Part shown: piece by piece, positions 14,658 through 21,684 of the stretch | Position numbering within the stretch: position 1 is the stretch's first letter | Layout: every line of letters starts with the position of its first letter | The notes under the pieces: model-generated | The model's database searches: none | Seen by the model: only the letters and a program-made list of their open reading frames with translations | What the model was told of the DNA's origin: nothing | Origin: an uncultured Clostridia bacterium | GTDB taxonomy: Bacteria > Bacillota > Clostridia > Oscillospirales > Ruminococcaceae | Assembly (NCBI GenBank): GCA_937901465.1 | Contig: CALGTU010000025.1 | Coordinates: forward strand, 1 to 22,636 | Direction of reading: 5' to 3' | DNA: 22,636 nt | Made by a program: the position numbers and the translations under genes

Positions 14658-15395
14658 ATGGTTGATGTTAAAGGAAAATGGGCGTTTATAACAGGTGCTT
14701 CAAGAGGACTCGGATATCTTGCTGCTAAATTTCTTGCTGAAAGAGGATGCAATCTTATTCTTCACAGCAGAAAAAAAGAACACACAGAAAAACTTATCGA
14801 AGAAGTAAAGGCTATGGGCGTTTCAGCCTATGCCGTTTCAGCAGAACTTTCAGATATTCCTTCGGTTGAAAAGATGCTTGAAGAAATCGATGCTTTTGGG
14901 GTTACAGTTGATTTTGTTCTCAATAATGCGGGCCTTCAGATTGCTTATAGAACAGAATATTTTAAAACTCCCGTTTCAGACTATACAGAAAGTTTCGTTA
15001 TCAATACAGTTGCCCCTGCAGTTATATGCTATCATTTTATGCCTAAGATGATAGAAAGAGGTTTCGGAAGGATTGTTAATACAACAAGCGGAATCGCCCT
15101 TGAACCTCAGCAGGCAGGGTATTCTGCAAGTAAAGCAGCACTTGACAAAATCACTATCGATTTAGGCTCAACAGTTGCTGATACAGATGTTATGATAAAT
15201 CTTGTTGACCCGGGTTGGTGTAGAACAGACCTTGGCGGACCTAACGCACCAAACAGCCCTGAAAGTGCAATTCCGGGCGTTGTTCTTGGTGTTTTTCTTG
15301 ATGACAAGATTTCGGGAAGAATTTTAAGAGCACAGGATTATGCGGGAATGACCTTAGAAGAAGCGGTTAAGGCTGCAACACCTTCTCTTTATTAA
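14658..15395 (+). CDS. Short-chain dehydrogenase/reductase, substrate unknown
   Basis: A 245-residue classical SDR with the Rossmann NAD(P) motif TGASRGLG near the N-terminus, NNAG, catalytic Ser in NTTSG, and the YxxxK pair at Y155 and K159 (YSASK). The PGWCRTDLGG segment after the active site is typical of the family. It is an oxidoreductase of the cytosol, but the sequence gives no reliable clue to the substrate. ATG 14658 has AAGGAGG (14641-14647) upstream and a conserved N-terminus (VKGKWAFITGAS). It has its own promoter and terminator, so it is a single-gene unit. Confidence 0.93.
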   Translation: MVDVKGKWAFITGASRGLGYLAAKFLAERGCNLILHSRKKEHTEKLIEEVKAMGVSAYAVSAELSDIPSVEKMLEEIDAFGVTVDFVLNNAGLQIAYRTEYFKTPVSDYTESFVINTVAPAVICYHFMPKMIERGFGRIVNTTSGIALEPQQAGYSASKAALDKITIDLGSTVADTDVMINLVDPGWCRTDLGGPNAPNSPESAIPGVVLGVFLDDKISGRILRAQDYAGMTLEEAVKAATPSLY

Positions 15396-15410
15396 AGCAG
15401 AATAAAAAGT

Positions 15411-15442
15411 AAAACAGCCTCCGATAAATCGGGGGCTGTTTT
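15411..15442. terminator. Bidirectional terminator between SDR and the converging gene
   Basis: A 14-base stem: AAAACAGCC (15411-15419) with GGCTGTTTT (15434-15442), extended inwards by TCCGA/TCGGG, around a TAAA loop. T-rich sequence follows on the + strand, and on the - strand the stem is followed by TTTTACTTTTTATTC, so it can serve both converging genes. Confidence 0.9.
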
Positions 15443-15458
15443 GGGGGAAGGAGAAAAA

Positions 15459-15479
15459 ATGAAAAAAATCAAATTTTAG
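15459..15479 (+). other. Six-codon mini-ORF with strong ribosome binding site
   Basis: AAGGAG (15448-15453) followed after 5 bases by an ATG, then MKKIKF and TAG. The arrangement looks like a real gene start, but the frame ends at once inside the 3' end of the converging phosphoribosyltransferase-like gene. It could be a relic start of a lost gene or chance. Transcription would require readthrough of the terminator just upstream. Confidence 0.3.
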
Positions 15480-16110
15480 AATAGCCAAAGCTGTTAACAA
15501 TGGCGTCGATTTTGTGGTTATTTCTGCAGTGAGGACATTCGGATGCGGGATATGTTTCGTATCCCTCGATTTCCTTTCCTGAGAAGATGCTGTCAACTTC
15601 GATATCACTTTCGAAAGCTGACGAACTGAATAATGCGGATACACCGCTTACTATTCCTCCATAATATTCGATACATTCGATAGAACGCTGAATTGTTTTT
15701 CCTGTTGTTGCTGATGCAATGAGAAGAAGAACATTCTTATCGATTACCATGGGCTGAACATTATCTCTGAACATCATCTGACCGTTTGAATTGATTTCAG
15801 GTGTGATGATGTTTATAGGTCTTTTACTGTTTGCAAGATACATATCTGTTTTTGAAAGCTCTGTTGCCATATAAGCGGCGATGATTTCACATCCGTCAAG
15901 ACAAACTATTGTGTCGATAGGGGTGTCTGTGTATCTTGCAGCAAGGGTTTTGGCAGCTTCCATAGCGTTTGATGAATTATACTTAACGCCTGACATATCA
16001 ATATAATAGTTAATATGAGAATGGTTTGTTGCGAAATGACCCTGCATTACATTTATAGAAATTTTAGGATTCTTTTCAGAAAAAATTCTGATTCTGCCTG
16101 TTTCGAGCAT
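15469..16110 (-). CDS. Phosphoribosyltransferase-fold protein, orotate PRT-like, atypical
   Basis: A 213-residue protein resembling type I phosphoribosyltransferases of the orotate branch by length, layout and the block DTIVCLDGCEIIAAYMATEL. The segment VLLLIASATTGKT (residues 127-139) occupies the PRPP-loop position, where the usual form is VDDVxxTGxS/T. Here A132 and S133 replace the acidic pair that contacts the ribose hydroxyls of PRPP, while TTGKT keeps the phosphate loop. A CPHC pair near the C-terminus (C192, C195) is also unusual for the family. ATG 16110 is preferred because AAGGAGAG lies upstream on the - strand. It has its own promoter (16141-16169) and stands divergent from the flagellin. 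Enzyme function is uncertain; it could be a catalytically altered PRT or a regulatory protein. Confidence 0.72.
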   Translation of the reverse strand: MLETGRIRIFSEKNPKISINVMQGHFATNHSHINYYIDMSGVKYNSSNAMEAAKTLAARYTDTPIDTIVCLDGCEIIAAYMATELSKTDMYLANSKRPINIITPEINSNGQMMFRDNVQPMVIDKNVLLLIASATTGKTIQRSIECIEYYGGIVSGVSALFSSSAFESDIEVDSIFSGKEIEGYETYPASECPHCRNNHKIDAIVNSFGYSKI

Positions 16111-16140
16111 AAATATCTCTCCTTGTTTTCGTCTTTTCAA

Positions 16141-16169
16141 AGTATACCATAACTCTCGCTTTAAAGCAA
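16141..16169 (-). promoter_or_regulatory. Sigma-A promoter of the PRT-like gene
   Basis: On the - strand, TTGCTT (complement of 16164-16169) and TATACT (complement of 16141-16146) are 17 bases apart. The predicted leader to ATG 16110 is about 25 bases. Confidence 0.78.
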
Positions 16170-16280
16170 TAGCTTTTTTGCAGAATTGTTAAAACAACCT
16201 ATTTAAAACACTGCCAATTTGTATAGAATTAACAAACTTTCGAAAAAACATCTCAGAAACGAATTTTTTTCCAAAAACTG

Positions 16281-16309
16281 TTTACAATTATGTTGAAATG
16301 TGATAAAAT
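16281..16309 (+). promoter_or_regulatory. Probable promoter of the flagellin gene
   Basis: TTTACA (16281-16286) and TAAAAT (16304-16309) are 17 bases apart, with TG at 16301-16302 giving an extended -10. This is a sigma-A pattern. I see no flagellar sigma (sigma-28/D) promoter of the TAAA...GCCGATAA type. The rest of the divergent gap (16170-16408) is AT-rich without other clear signals besides the hairpin at 16350. Confidence 0.55.
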
Positions 16310-16349
16310 TGTGATAATAATAGGTGTAGTATACTTATTTTTATAATTT

Positions 16350-16368
16350 CTTCCGAAAGAGTCGGGAG
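16350..16368 (+). promoter_or_regulatory. Hairpin in the flagellin leader
   Basis: CTTCCGA (16350-16356) and TCGGGAG (16362-16368) pair along 7 bases (one G-T) around AAGAG. There is no T-tract. It lies 40 bases before the GTG start in the predicted leader, so it may affect message stability or translation; no known regulator is implied. Confidence 0.4.
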
Positions 16369-16408
16369 AAAAACAAAACGATTTATCATGGCGCAAGGAG
16401 GTGGCAGC

Positions 16409-17332
16409 GTGGTAATTCAGCATAATCTTTCGGCTATTTCAGCCAATAACCGACTTCAGACAAATCAGTCGGAACTTTTAAAAAGGCTTGAGAAATTATC
16501 TTCGGGCTATTCAATAAACCGCGCGGGTGATAACGCTGCCGGTCTTGCGATTTCAGAAAGTATGCGTGGAAAGATAGCAAGTCTTTCTATGGCAACCAAC
16601 AACGCACAGGACGGCATGTCACTTTTACAGACCGCTGATGGTGCGTTAGGAAAAACGCATACTCTTTTACAGGTAATGTCAAAGATGTCGGTTCTTGCGG
16701 CGAATGCAAGTTATTCTGATATTGTCGACAGAGCTGCTTTACAGCTCGAATTCGAAAATATGATGGAAGAAATAAACGACATTGCGGGAACTACGGATTT
16801 CAACAGAACATACCTGCTTGACGGAAGTCTTTCAGGAAATTCGGCACTTAAATTCCTGATTTCAGAATCTACTATCAGCGATGAAGAAGCATTTTCGATA
16901 GAGATTGACAATATGAGTTGTGAGGGTCTCGGAATAGAAGATTGTTCGATAGAAACCGCAGAAAAGGCTAATCAGACGATTGATGTCATAAACTCTGCTA
17001 TAGATAAGGTTTCTTTGCAGAGAGGCAAGATAGGTGCTGTTGAAAAGAGAATAGAACACAAATACAATGTTCTTTCAACAACAAACGAAAATCTTACAGC
17101 GTTTGAAAGCAAGCTCCGTGATGCTGATATAGCCAACGAAATGATGGAGTATACAAAATACGAAATCCTTTCGGGAAGCGCTCAGGCTATGGTTGCTCAG
17201 GCGAATGCAGAGCCTATGAAGGTTGTTGACCTTTTAACAAATTCCGCACCGAAAATTCAGGCACCCGAAAAAGCCCCCGAGTCAAAACAGGTATCAGCTC
17301 CTGTTGCTACAGAAAATATAGTTTCAGAATAG
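16409..17332 (+). CDS. Flagellin with a C-terminal extension
   Basis: A 307-residue flagellin, the filament subunit secreted through the flagellar export channel. The N-terminal D0/D1 helices are unmistakable (VIQHNLSAISANNRLQ, LSSGYSINRAGDNAAGLAIS). The C-terminal D1/D0 helix is also clear (LRDADIANEMMEYTK, AQAMVAQAN). The central variable domain is very short. Odd points: after the usual VVDLL end, 31 residues (277-307) rich in Ala, Pro, Lys and Glu continue to the stop; cysteines C171 and C179 lie in the middle region; and the D1 segment LQVMSKMSV lacks the Arg of the typical LQRVRELAV. The GTG start is favoured because a near-perfect AAGGAGGTGG precedes it and the protein then begins MVIQHN; an upstream ATG (16388) covers the binding site. 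No other flagellar gene is in view. Confidence 0.92.
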   Translation: MVIQHNLSAISANNRLQTNQSELLKRLEKLSSGYSINRAGDNAAGLAISESMRGKIASLSMATNNAQDGMSLLQTADGALGKTHTLLQVMSKMSVLAANASYSDIVDRAALQLEFENMMEEINDIAGTTDFNRTYLLDGSLSGNSALKFLISESTISDEEAFSIEIDNMSCEGLGIEDCSIETAEKANQTIDVINSAIDKVSLQRGKIGAVEKRIEHKYNVLSTTNENLTAFESKLRDADIANEMMEYTKYEILSGSAQAMVAQANAEPMKVVDLLTNSAPKIQAPEKAPESKQVSAPVATENIVSE

Positions 17333-17336
17333 TTTT

Positions 17337-17370
17337 AACCCCGTGCATTTTTATGCACGGGGTTTTGTTT
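17337..17370 (+). terminator. Intrinsic terminator after flagellin
   Basis: Perfect 12-base arms AACCCCGTGCAT (17337-17348) and ATGCACGGGGTT (17353-17364) around TTTT, then a T-rich tail. It is 4 bases from the stop codon. Confidence 0.95.
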
Positions 17371-17438
17371 CAAAGTGGGGCTTGATATTTTGATAAACAT
17401 TGTCGAAAATGTCAATAGTATAAAAACGCAATATCATA

Positions 17439-17444
17439 TATAAT
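17439..17444 (+). promoter_or_regulatory. Possible -10 box of the PRPP synthetase gene
   Basis: TATAAT is well placed after the flagellin terminator, but no convincing -35 element is seen 16-18 bases upstream. A small hairpin, GTCGG (17462-17466) with CCGAC (17473-17477), lies in the predicted leader. The rest of 17371-17508 is AT-rich with nothing else I recognise. Confidence 0.4.
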
Positions 17445-17508
17445 GTTATTTGAAGGTATTTGTCGGGGAAAACCGACGCGGAATTTTAAAAAAAGGGGAA
17501 TTTTAAGT

Positions 17509-18660
17509 ATGAACATCAATTCTGAAATTTCTTTCAATCCTAACCTCAGGGTTGCTCCTTTGGGAGTTATCGCTATGGAAGGCGCGAAAGAACTTGGCGA
17601 CAAAATCAACGATTATCTTATGAACTGGGCTATTCCTGAACATCGTCCCGAAAAGTCTTTTCTCATAGAATCAGATTGCCCTCGTTTTTCATCAGGCGAC
17701 GGTAAAGGTCTTATCAAGCAGACAATCAGAGGAGATGACCTTTTTATCATAGTTGATGTTGGAAACTATAACTGTAAATACAAAATGTTCGGTGAAGAAA
17801 ATTCAATGTCTCCCGATGATCATTATCAGGATTTAAAGCGTATCATTCAGGCAGCAGGCGGTAAGGCACACAGAATCAGCGTTATTATGCCTATCCTTTA
17901 TGGCGGAAGACAGCATCGTCGCAACTATCGTGAATCACTCGACTGTGCAGTTGCTTTACAGGAACTCGAAAGAATGGGCGTTTCAAATATTGTTACATTT
18001 GACGCACACGACCCCCGCGTTCACAATGCTATTCCTCTTATGGGATTTGACAATGTAATGCCTACATATCAGGTTCTTAAGGCTCTTCTCGGAAAGCACC
18101 CTGAACTCGAACTCGATAAAGATCACTTTATGATCATTTCTCCCGATGAAGGCGCTATCAACAGAAATATGTATTATGCATCAGTTTTAGGCGTTGACCT
18201 CGGAATGTTCTATAAGCGTCGTGATTACTCACAGGTTGTAAACGGAAGAAATCCTATCGTTGCACACGAATATCTCGGAAATTCAGTTGAAGGAAAAGAT
18301 GTTTTCATCGCAGACGACATCATTTCATCAGGCGAATCAATGCTTGATATTGCTTATGAACTCAAGAAGAGAAAGGCAAACAGAATTTTCTGTTATGCAA
18401 CATATCCTATCTTCACAAACGGTCTTGATTCATTTGATAAGGCTTATAATGACGGCGTTATCGCAGGCGTTCTCGGAACAAATCTTACATACCGCACAGA
18501 CGCTCTCAAATCAAGAGAATGGTTTACAGAAGTTGACGTTTCAAAGTATATTGCATACTTTATCGCTGCTATCAACCATGATGTTTCAATCAGCACAATC
18601 ATTGACCCACACGAAAAAATCAAACTTCTTCTTGAAAAACACAAGCAGAACAAAAAGTAA
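17509..18660 (+). CDS. prs: Ribose-phosphate pyrophosphokinase, long divergent form
   Basis: A 383-residue homologue of PRPP synthetase, which makes PRPP from ribose 5-phosphate and ATP for nucleotide, His and Trp synthesis. Family landmarks appear in order: GLIKQTIRGDDLFII, the ATP-region YGGRQHRRN, FDAHDPRVHNAIP, SPDEG (211-215), the catalytic-type KRR (236-238) and the PRPP loop ADDIISSGES (D269, D270). It is about 65 residues longer than the usual 315-residue enzyme, with a longer N-terminus and an insertion after the first domain block. SPDHG has become SPDEG, and the loop IDTAGT has become ISSGES. ATG 17509 has AAAAGGGG upstream; the frame is open 22 codons earlier but without support. 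This long type occurs in Clostridia; whether it is the cell's only Prs cannot be seen. Confidence 0.88.
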   Translation: MNINSEISFNPNLRVAPLGVIAMEGAKELGDKINDYLMNWAIPEHRPEKSFLIESDCPRFSSGDGKGLIKQTIRGDDLFIIVDVGNYNCKYKMFGEENSMSPDDHYQDLKRIIQAAGGKAHRISVIMPILYGGRQHRRNYRESLDCAVALQELERMGVSNIVTFDAHDPRVHNAIPLMGFDNVMPTYQVLKALLGKHPELELDKDHFMIISPDEGAINRNMYYASVLGVDLGMFYKRRDYSQVVNGRNPIVAHEYLGNSVEGKDVFIADDIISSGESMLDIAYELKKRKANRIFCYATYPIFTNGLDSFDKAYNDGVIAGVLGTNLTYRTDALKSREWFTEVDVSKYIAYFIAAINHDVSISTIIDPHEKIKLLLEKHKQNKK

Positions 18661-18669
18661 AATCCATAA

Positions 18670-18706
18670 AAAAGCAGTACAAATTTCTTGTACTGCTTTT
18701 GTTTTT
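18670..18706 (+). terminator. Intrinsic terminator after prs
   Basis: Perfect 13-base arms AAAAGCAGTACAA (18670-18682) and TTGTACTGCTTTT (18688-18700) around a 5-base loop, then GTTTTTG. The 3' arm also contains the -35 box of the next promoter. Confidence 0.93.
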
Positions 18707-18716
18707 GGTGTATAAT
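18688..18716 (+). promoter_or_regulatory. Promoter embedded in the prs terminator
   Basis: TTGTAC (18688-18693) and TATAAT (18711-18716) are 17 bases apart. The -35 lies in the terminator's 3' arm. Transcription would start near 18723, only a few bases before the candidate start codons of the next gene, giving a leaderless or nearly leaderless message. Confidence 0.72.
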
Positions 18717-18733
18717 CAAATCGGGTGATGAAA

Positions 18734-19813
18734 ATGAAAAAGATAATTTCTGTAATGATATGTTTTCTGATATTTTTATTCATGGTGAAACTTGATATAA
18801 ATGCTGAAGAAGAAATTAGTATAATGTTGGGAGATAAAGATGTTTTATCCGGTTCTGTTGAGGGAATAAAATATGAAAACGGAAAACTTTATCTTGATGA
18901 TTTTACAGCAAGCGAAAGACTTGTAATAAAGGGAACGGACAGAATAGAAATTGTTGTTACGGGTGAAAATCGTATTGAAAGCGAAAACAGAGTTCCTTTT
19001 TCGGCGATAAATACTTATGTTACTTTTTCGGGTGGAGGAAAACTCGCTATCGTAAACAAAACGCAGAATGGTATTCCTGCTTTATATTACGGGAACGAAT
19101 CAGGGTGTGCTTTGTGTGCCATAGGAATGACGGTAACAGATAAAACAGAAGTTTTTGTTGAAACAAATGTTAAAGACGGAACGGCTGTTCTTATAGGATT
19201 CAATTCTGATGCTTCGAAAAAAGAAAGAGGATTTCTTGTAAAAGACGGCGGAAGACTTATAGCAAGAGCGAAAGAAGGAGTAGCTATTGACGCTGATGAT
19301 GTAGTTATAGATAACGGCTATGTTTATGCGAAGGCGGATAAAATAGGTCTTTATGGCGGAAAAATTACCGTGGAGAACGGTGGAACAGTTGAGGCTGTAG
19401 CTTGTGATTATGCTATATATTCGGGAAAACTTAATATCCTTTCGGGTGCTGAAGTTACTGCAAAAGCCGATTTTTACGGAACATATATCCATAACGGAGA
19501 TATTATCGTTTCGGGCGGAAAACTCACAGGGATTTTAACGGGTAAATATGAACATGCAAACAGCGGTAACTATACATTGGCAGTTTGTTGTTTTAATGAT
19601 ATAGATGTAAATAATGGTGGAACGATTATAGGTAAAAGCGAGAAGAAATATGCCGACTGCGGAGTTTATGCAGGAAGATATATAAAACAATCAAGCAGTT
19701 CGACTATAAAGGCGGGAGAAAACTGCCGTACATCAACAGCTCCCTCGGAGATAAATTTTTATGAAGATTTGCCATCGGGAGAAAGCATAACTGTTACAGA
19801 AATTCTTATTTAA
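18734..19813 (+). CDS. Secreted repeat protein, probable beta-helix, function unknown
   Basis: A protein of about 359 residues with a clear signal peptide: basic MKKI, a hydrophobic core, and probable cleavage after INA before EEE. The mature part is built of short repeating strands with many G, N and V (ENGGTVEAV, LSGAEVTAKA, SGGKLTGILT, VNNGGTIIGKS), the look of a right-handed beta helix. Related secreted proteins of Clostridia bind polysaccharides, but I cannot assign this one, and no catalytic motif is seen. There is no sortase signal, S-layer repeat or C-terminal membrane anchor. The start is uncertain: GTG 18725, ATG 18728 and ATG 18734 are in frame; GGGTG before 18734 gives modest support. 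uvrC follows after 10 bases, probably in the same transcript. Confidence 0.78.
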   Translation: MKKIISVMICFLIFLFMVKLDINAEEEISIMLGDKDVLSGSVEGIKYENGKLYLDDFTASERLVIKGTDRIEIVVTGENRIESENRVPFSAINTYVTFSGGGKLAIVNKTQNGIPALYYGNESGCALCAIGMTVTDKTEVFVETNVKDGTAVLIGFNSDASKKERGFLVKDGGRLIARAKEGVAIDADDVVIDNGYVYAKADKIGLYGGKITVENGGTVEAVACDYAIYSGKLNILSGAEVTAKADFYGTYIHNGDIIVSGGKLTGILTGKYEHANSGNYTLAVCCFNDIDVNNGGTIIGKSEKKYADCGVYAGRYIKQSSSSTIKAGENCRTSTAPSEINFYEDLPSGESITVTEILI

Positions 19814-19823
19814 GGAGAATTGT

Positions 19824-21632
19824 ATGAACGAAAGACTTCCTTTTTTAAGGGATAAGACAAGACAACTTACAACATCGCCCGGAGTTTATCTTATGAAAGA
19901 TAAAACGGGAAAGATAATATATGTCGGAAAAGCGAAAAATCTTAAAAACAGGGTTACAAGTTATTTCAGAGAACACCCTGACCATCTGCCTAAAGTTGCG
20001 AAAATGGTTTCGAATGTTTTTGATTATGATTTTATCGTTACCGACAGTGAATACGAAGCACTTGTTTTAGAGTGTTCGCTTATAAAACAATACAGCCCGA
20101 AATACAATATTCTTTTGAAAGATGACAAGGGCTATTTTTATATAAAAATTTCAGCAGAAGAATATCCGAGAATAACTGCGGTTATGCAGAAAGACGATGA
20201 AAAGTCTGAATATTTAGGCCCTTATACAAGCGGGCTTACCACAAAACAATCCGTTAATGAAGCGAACAGCGTTTTTATGCTCCCTACCTGCACAAGAAAA
20301 TTTCCGCAGGAATTCAGAAAAGGCAGACCTTGTCTTAATTTCCACATAAAAAAATGCATGGGGCTTTGCCAGGGGAAAGTTTCATCAGCAGACTATAAAA
20401 AGACAGTTTATGAAGCTATTGATTATATCAGAAGCGGAAGTGCTTTATCTGTTGAACGTCTTGAAAAAGAGATGAACGAGGCTGCTGAAAACTTTGATTT
20501 TGAAAGAGCGGCAGTTCTGCGTGACAGAATTTTTGCAATAAAAAAAGCCGCTGATACACAGAAGATTATTACAGACAGAAAAGATACCGATGTAATAGCT
20601 TTTGCGAAAGCTTCGGGAACTGTTTCTGCGGCGGTTCTTATCTATCGTGGCGGAAGACTTTATGATAAACTCAACTTCTTTTTGGGAGAAGATGATGAAA
20701 GCGATATATGCGGTTTTATAGGACAGTTTTATCAGGGAAACAACGATATTCCGAAAGAAATTTTAATTGAAGAAGAATTCCCTGAAAAAGAAATCGTTGA
20801 GAGAATGCTCAGGGAAAAATCGGGACACGCGGTAAATATCGTTACGAGAATAAAGGGCGATGGCGCTAAGCTTATCGCTATGGCAAAATCGAACGCGAGT
20901 GAATATCTTTCTTTCAAAGCGGGAAGAACAGGAAAGGAAATAGTAGCACTTGAAGAACTCGGAAAACTTCTCGGAATGGATAAAATTCCTGAATATATCG
21001 AGTCTTATGATATATCGAATTTAGGCTCGACGGGAATGGTTGCGGGAATGGTTGTCTTTAATAACGGAAGACCGCTGAAATCTGCATACAGAAAATTTTC
21101 GATGAAAGAAAATATCATTCAGAACGATATCGGCTGTATGAAAGAAGTCTTGAAAAGAAGATTTACTCATTATGTCAATGGCGATGAGGGGTTTGACAGA
21201 ATGCCCGACCTTATTTTAGTCGACGGCGGAACAAATCAGGTTAATGCCGTTAAAGAGGCTCTTTCTGAACTTTCGCTTTCGACGAATGTTTTCGGAATGG
21301 TAAAGGATAATAAACACAGAACAAGAGCTATAGCTACTAGTGGAGAAGAAATCTCGGTTTCTGATATGAAACCTGCTTTCTTTCTTCTGACAAGAATTCA
21401 GGACGAAGTTCATAGATTTGCTATTACCTATCAGAGAAGTACAAGAAAGAAAGGGTTACAATCTGACCTTTTGAGTGTTAAGGGGATAGGTGAGAAAAAA
21501 GCTACGAAACTCATGAAACATTTCAAGACCATAAAAGCACTTTCATCAGCTTCTGTTGAAGAGATTTCAAAGGTTGCGGGAGTGTCTGAAGAAATCGCAA
21601 AAGAAATCCTTTCAACTATGGACAAAAGATGA
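19824..21632 (+). CDS. uvrC: Excinuclease ABC subunit C
   Basis: A 602-residue UvrC, which makes both incisions around bulky DNA lesions in nucleotide excision repair with UvrA and UvrB. The N-terminal GIY-YIG nuclease domain (SPGVYLMKD, IIYVGKAKNLKNRV) makes the 3' cut. A Cys-containing region, the UVR UvrB-binding motif near residue 215 (FDFERAAVLRDRI) and the RNase H-like nuclease domain follow. The latter retains YDISN, LILVDGG and DEVHRFAI, holding the acidic and His catalytic residues; the usual DISH is DISN here. The C-terminus has helix-hairpin-helix motifs (VKGIGEKKATKLMKHF). AAGGAG lies upstream, and length is normal. Confidence 0.97.
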   Translation: MNERLPFLRDKTRQLTTSPGVYLMKDKTGKIIYVGKAKNLKNRVTSYFREHPDHLPKVAKMVSNVFDYDFIVTDSEYEALVLECSLIKQYSPKYNILLKDDKGYFYIKISAEEYPRITAVMQKDDEKSEYLGPYTSGLTTKQSVNEANSVFMLPTCTRKFPQEFRKGRPCLNFHIKKCMGLCQGKVSSADYKKTVYEAIDYIRSGSALSVERLEKEMNEAAENFDFERAAVLRDRIFAIKKAADTQKIITDRKDTDVIAFAKASGTVSAAVLIYRGGRLYDKLNFFLGEDDESDICGFIGQFYQGNNDIPKEILIEEEFPEKEIVERMLREKSGHAVNIVTRIKGDGAKLIAMAKSNASEYLSFKAGRTGKEIVALEELGKLLGMDKIPEYIESYDISNLGSTGMVAGMVVFNNGRPLKSAYRKFSMKENIIQNDIGCMKEVLKRRFTHYVNGDEGFDRMPDLILVDGGTNQVNAVKEALSELSLSTNVFGMVKDNKHRTRAIATSGEEISVSDMKPAFFLLTRIQDEVHRFAITYQRSTRKKGLQSDLLSVKGIGEKKATKLMKHFKTIKALSSASVEEISKVAGVSEEIAKEILSTMDKR

Positions 21633-21647
21633 TTTTTGTGGTATAAT
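21619..21647 (+). promoter_or_regulatory. Promoter of the rsmD-coaD operon
   Basis: TGGACA (21619-21624) and TATAAT (21642-21647) are 17 bases apart, with TG at 21639-21640 making an extended -10. The -35 lies inside the last codons of uvrC. Confidence 0.85.
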
Positions 21648-21684
21648 ATAAAAGTTATAGAAATTTTGATTGGGAGAGTCTGAT

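Noticed and set aside
16170..16408. c-di-GMP riboswitch or sigma-28 promoter upstream of flagellin
   Set aside because: No GEMM core sequence and no TAAA-N15-GCCGATAA element; only a simple 7-base hairpin and sigma-A-like boxes.
17443..17508. Longer N-terminus of the PRPP synthetase
   Set aside because: The 22 extra codons overlap the predicted leader hairpin and the -10 box, and AAAAGGGG supports ATG 17509.
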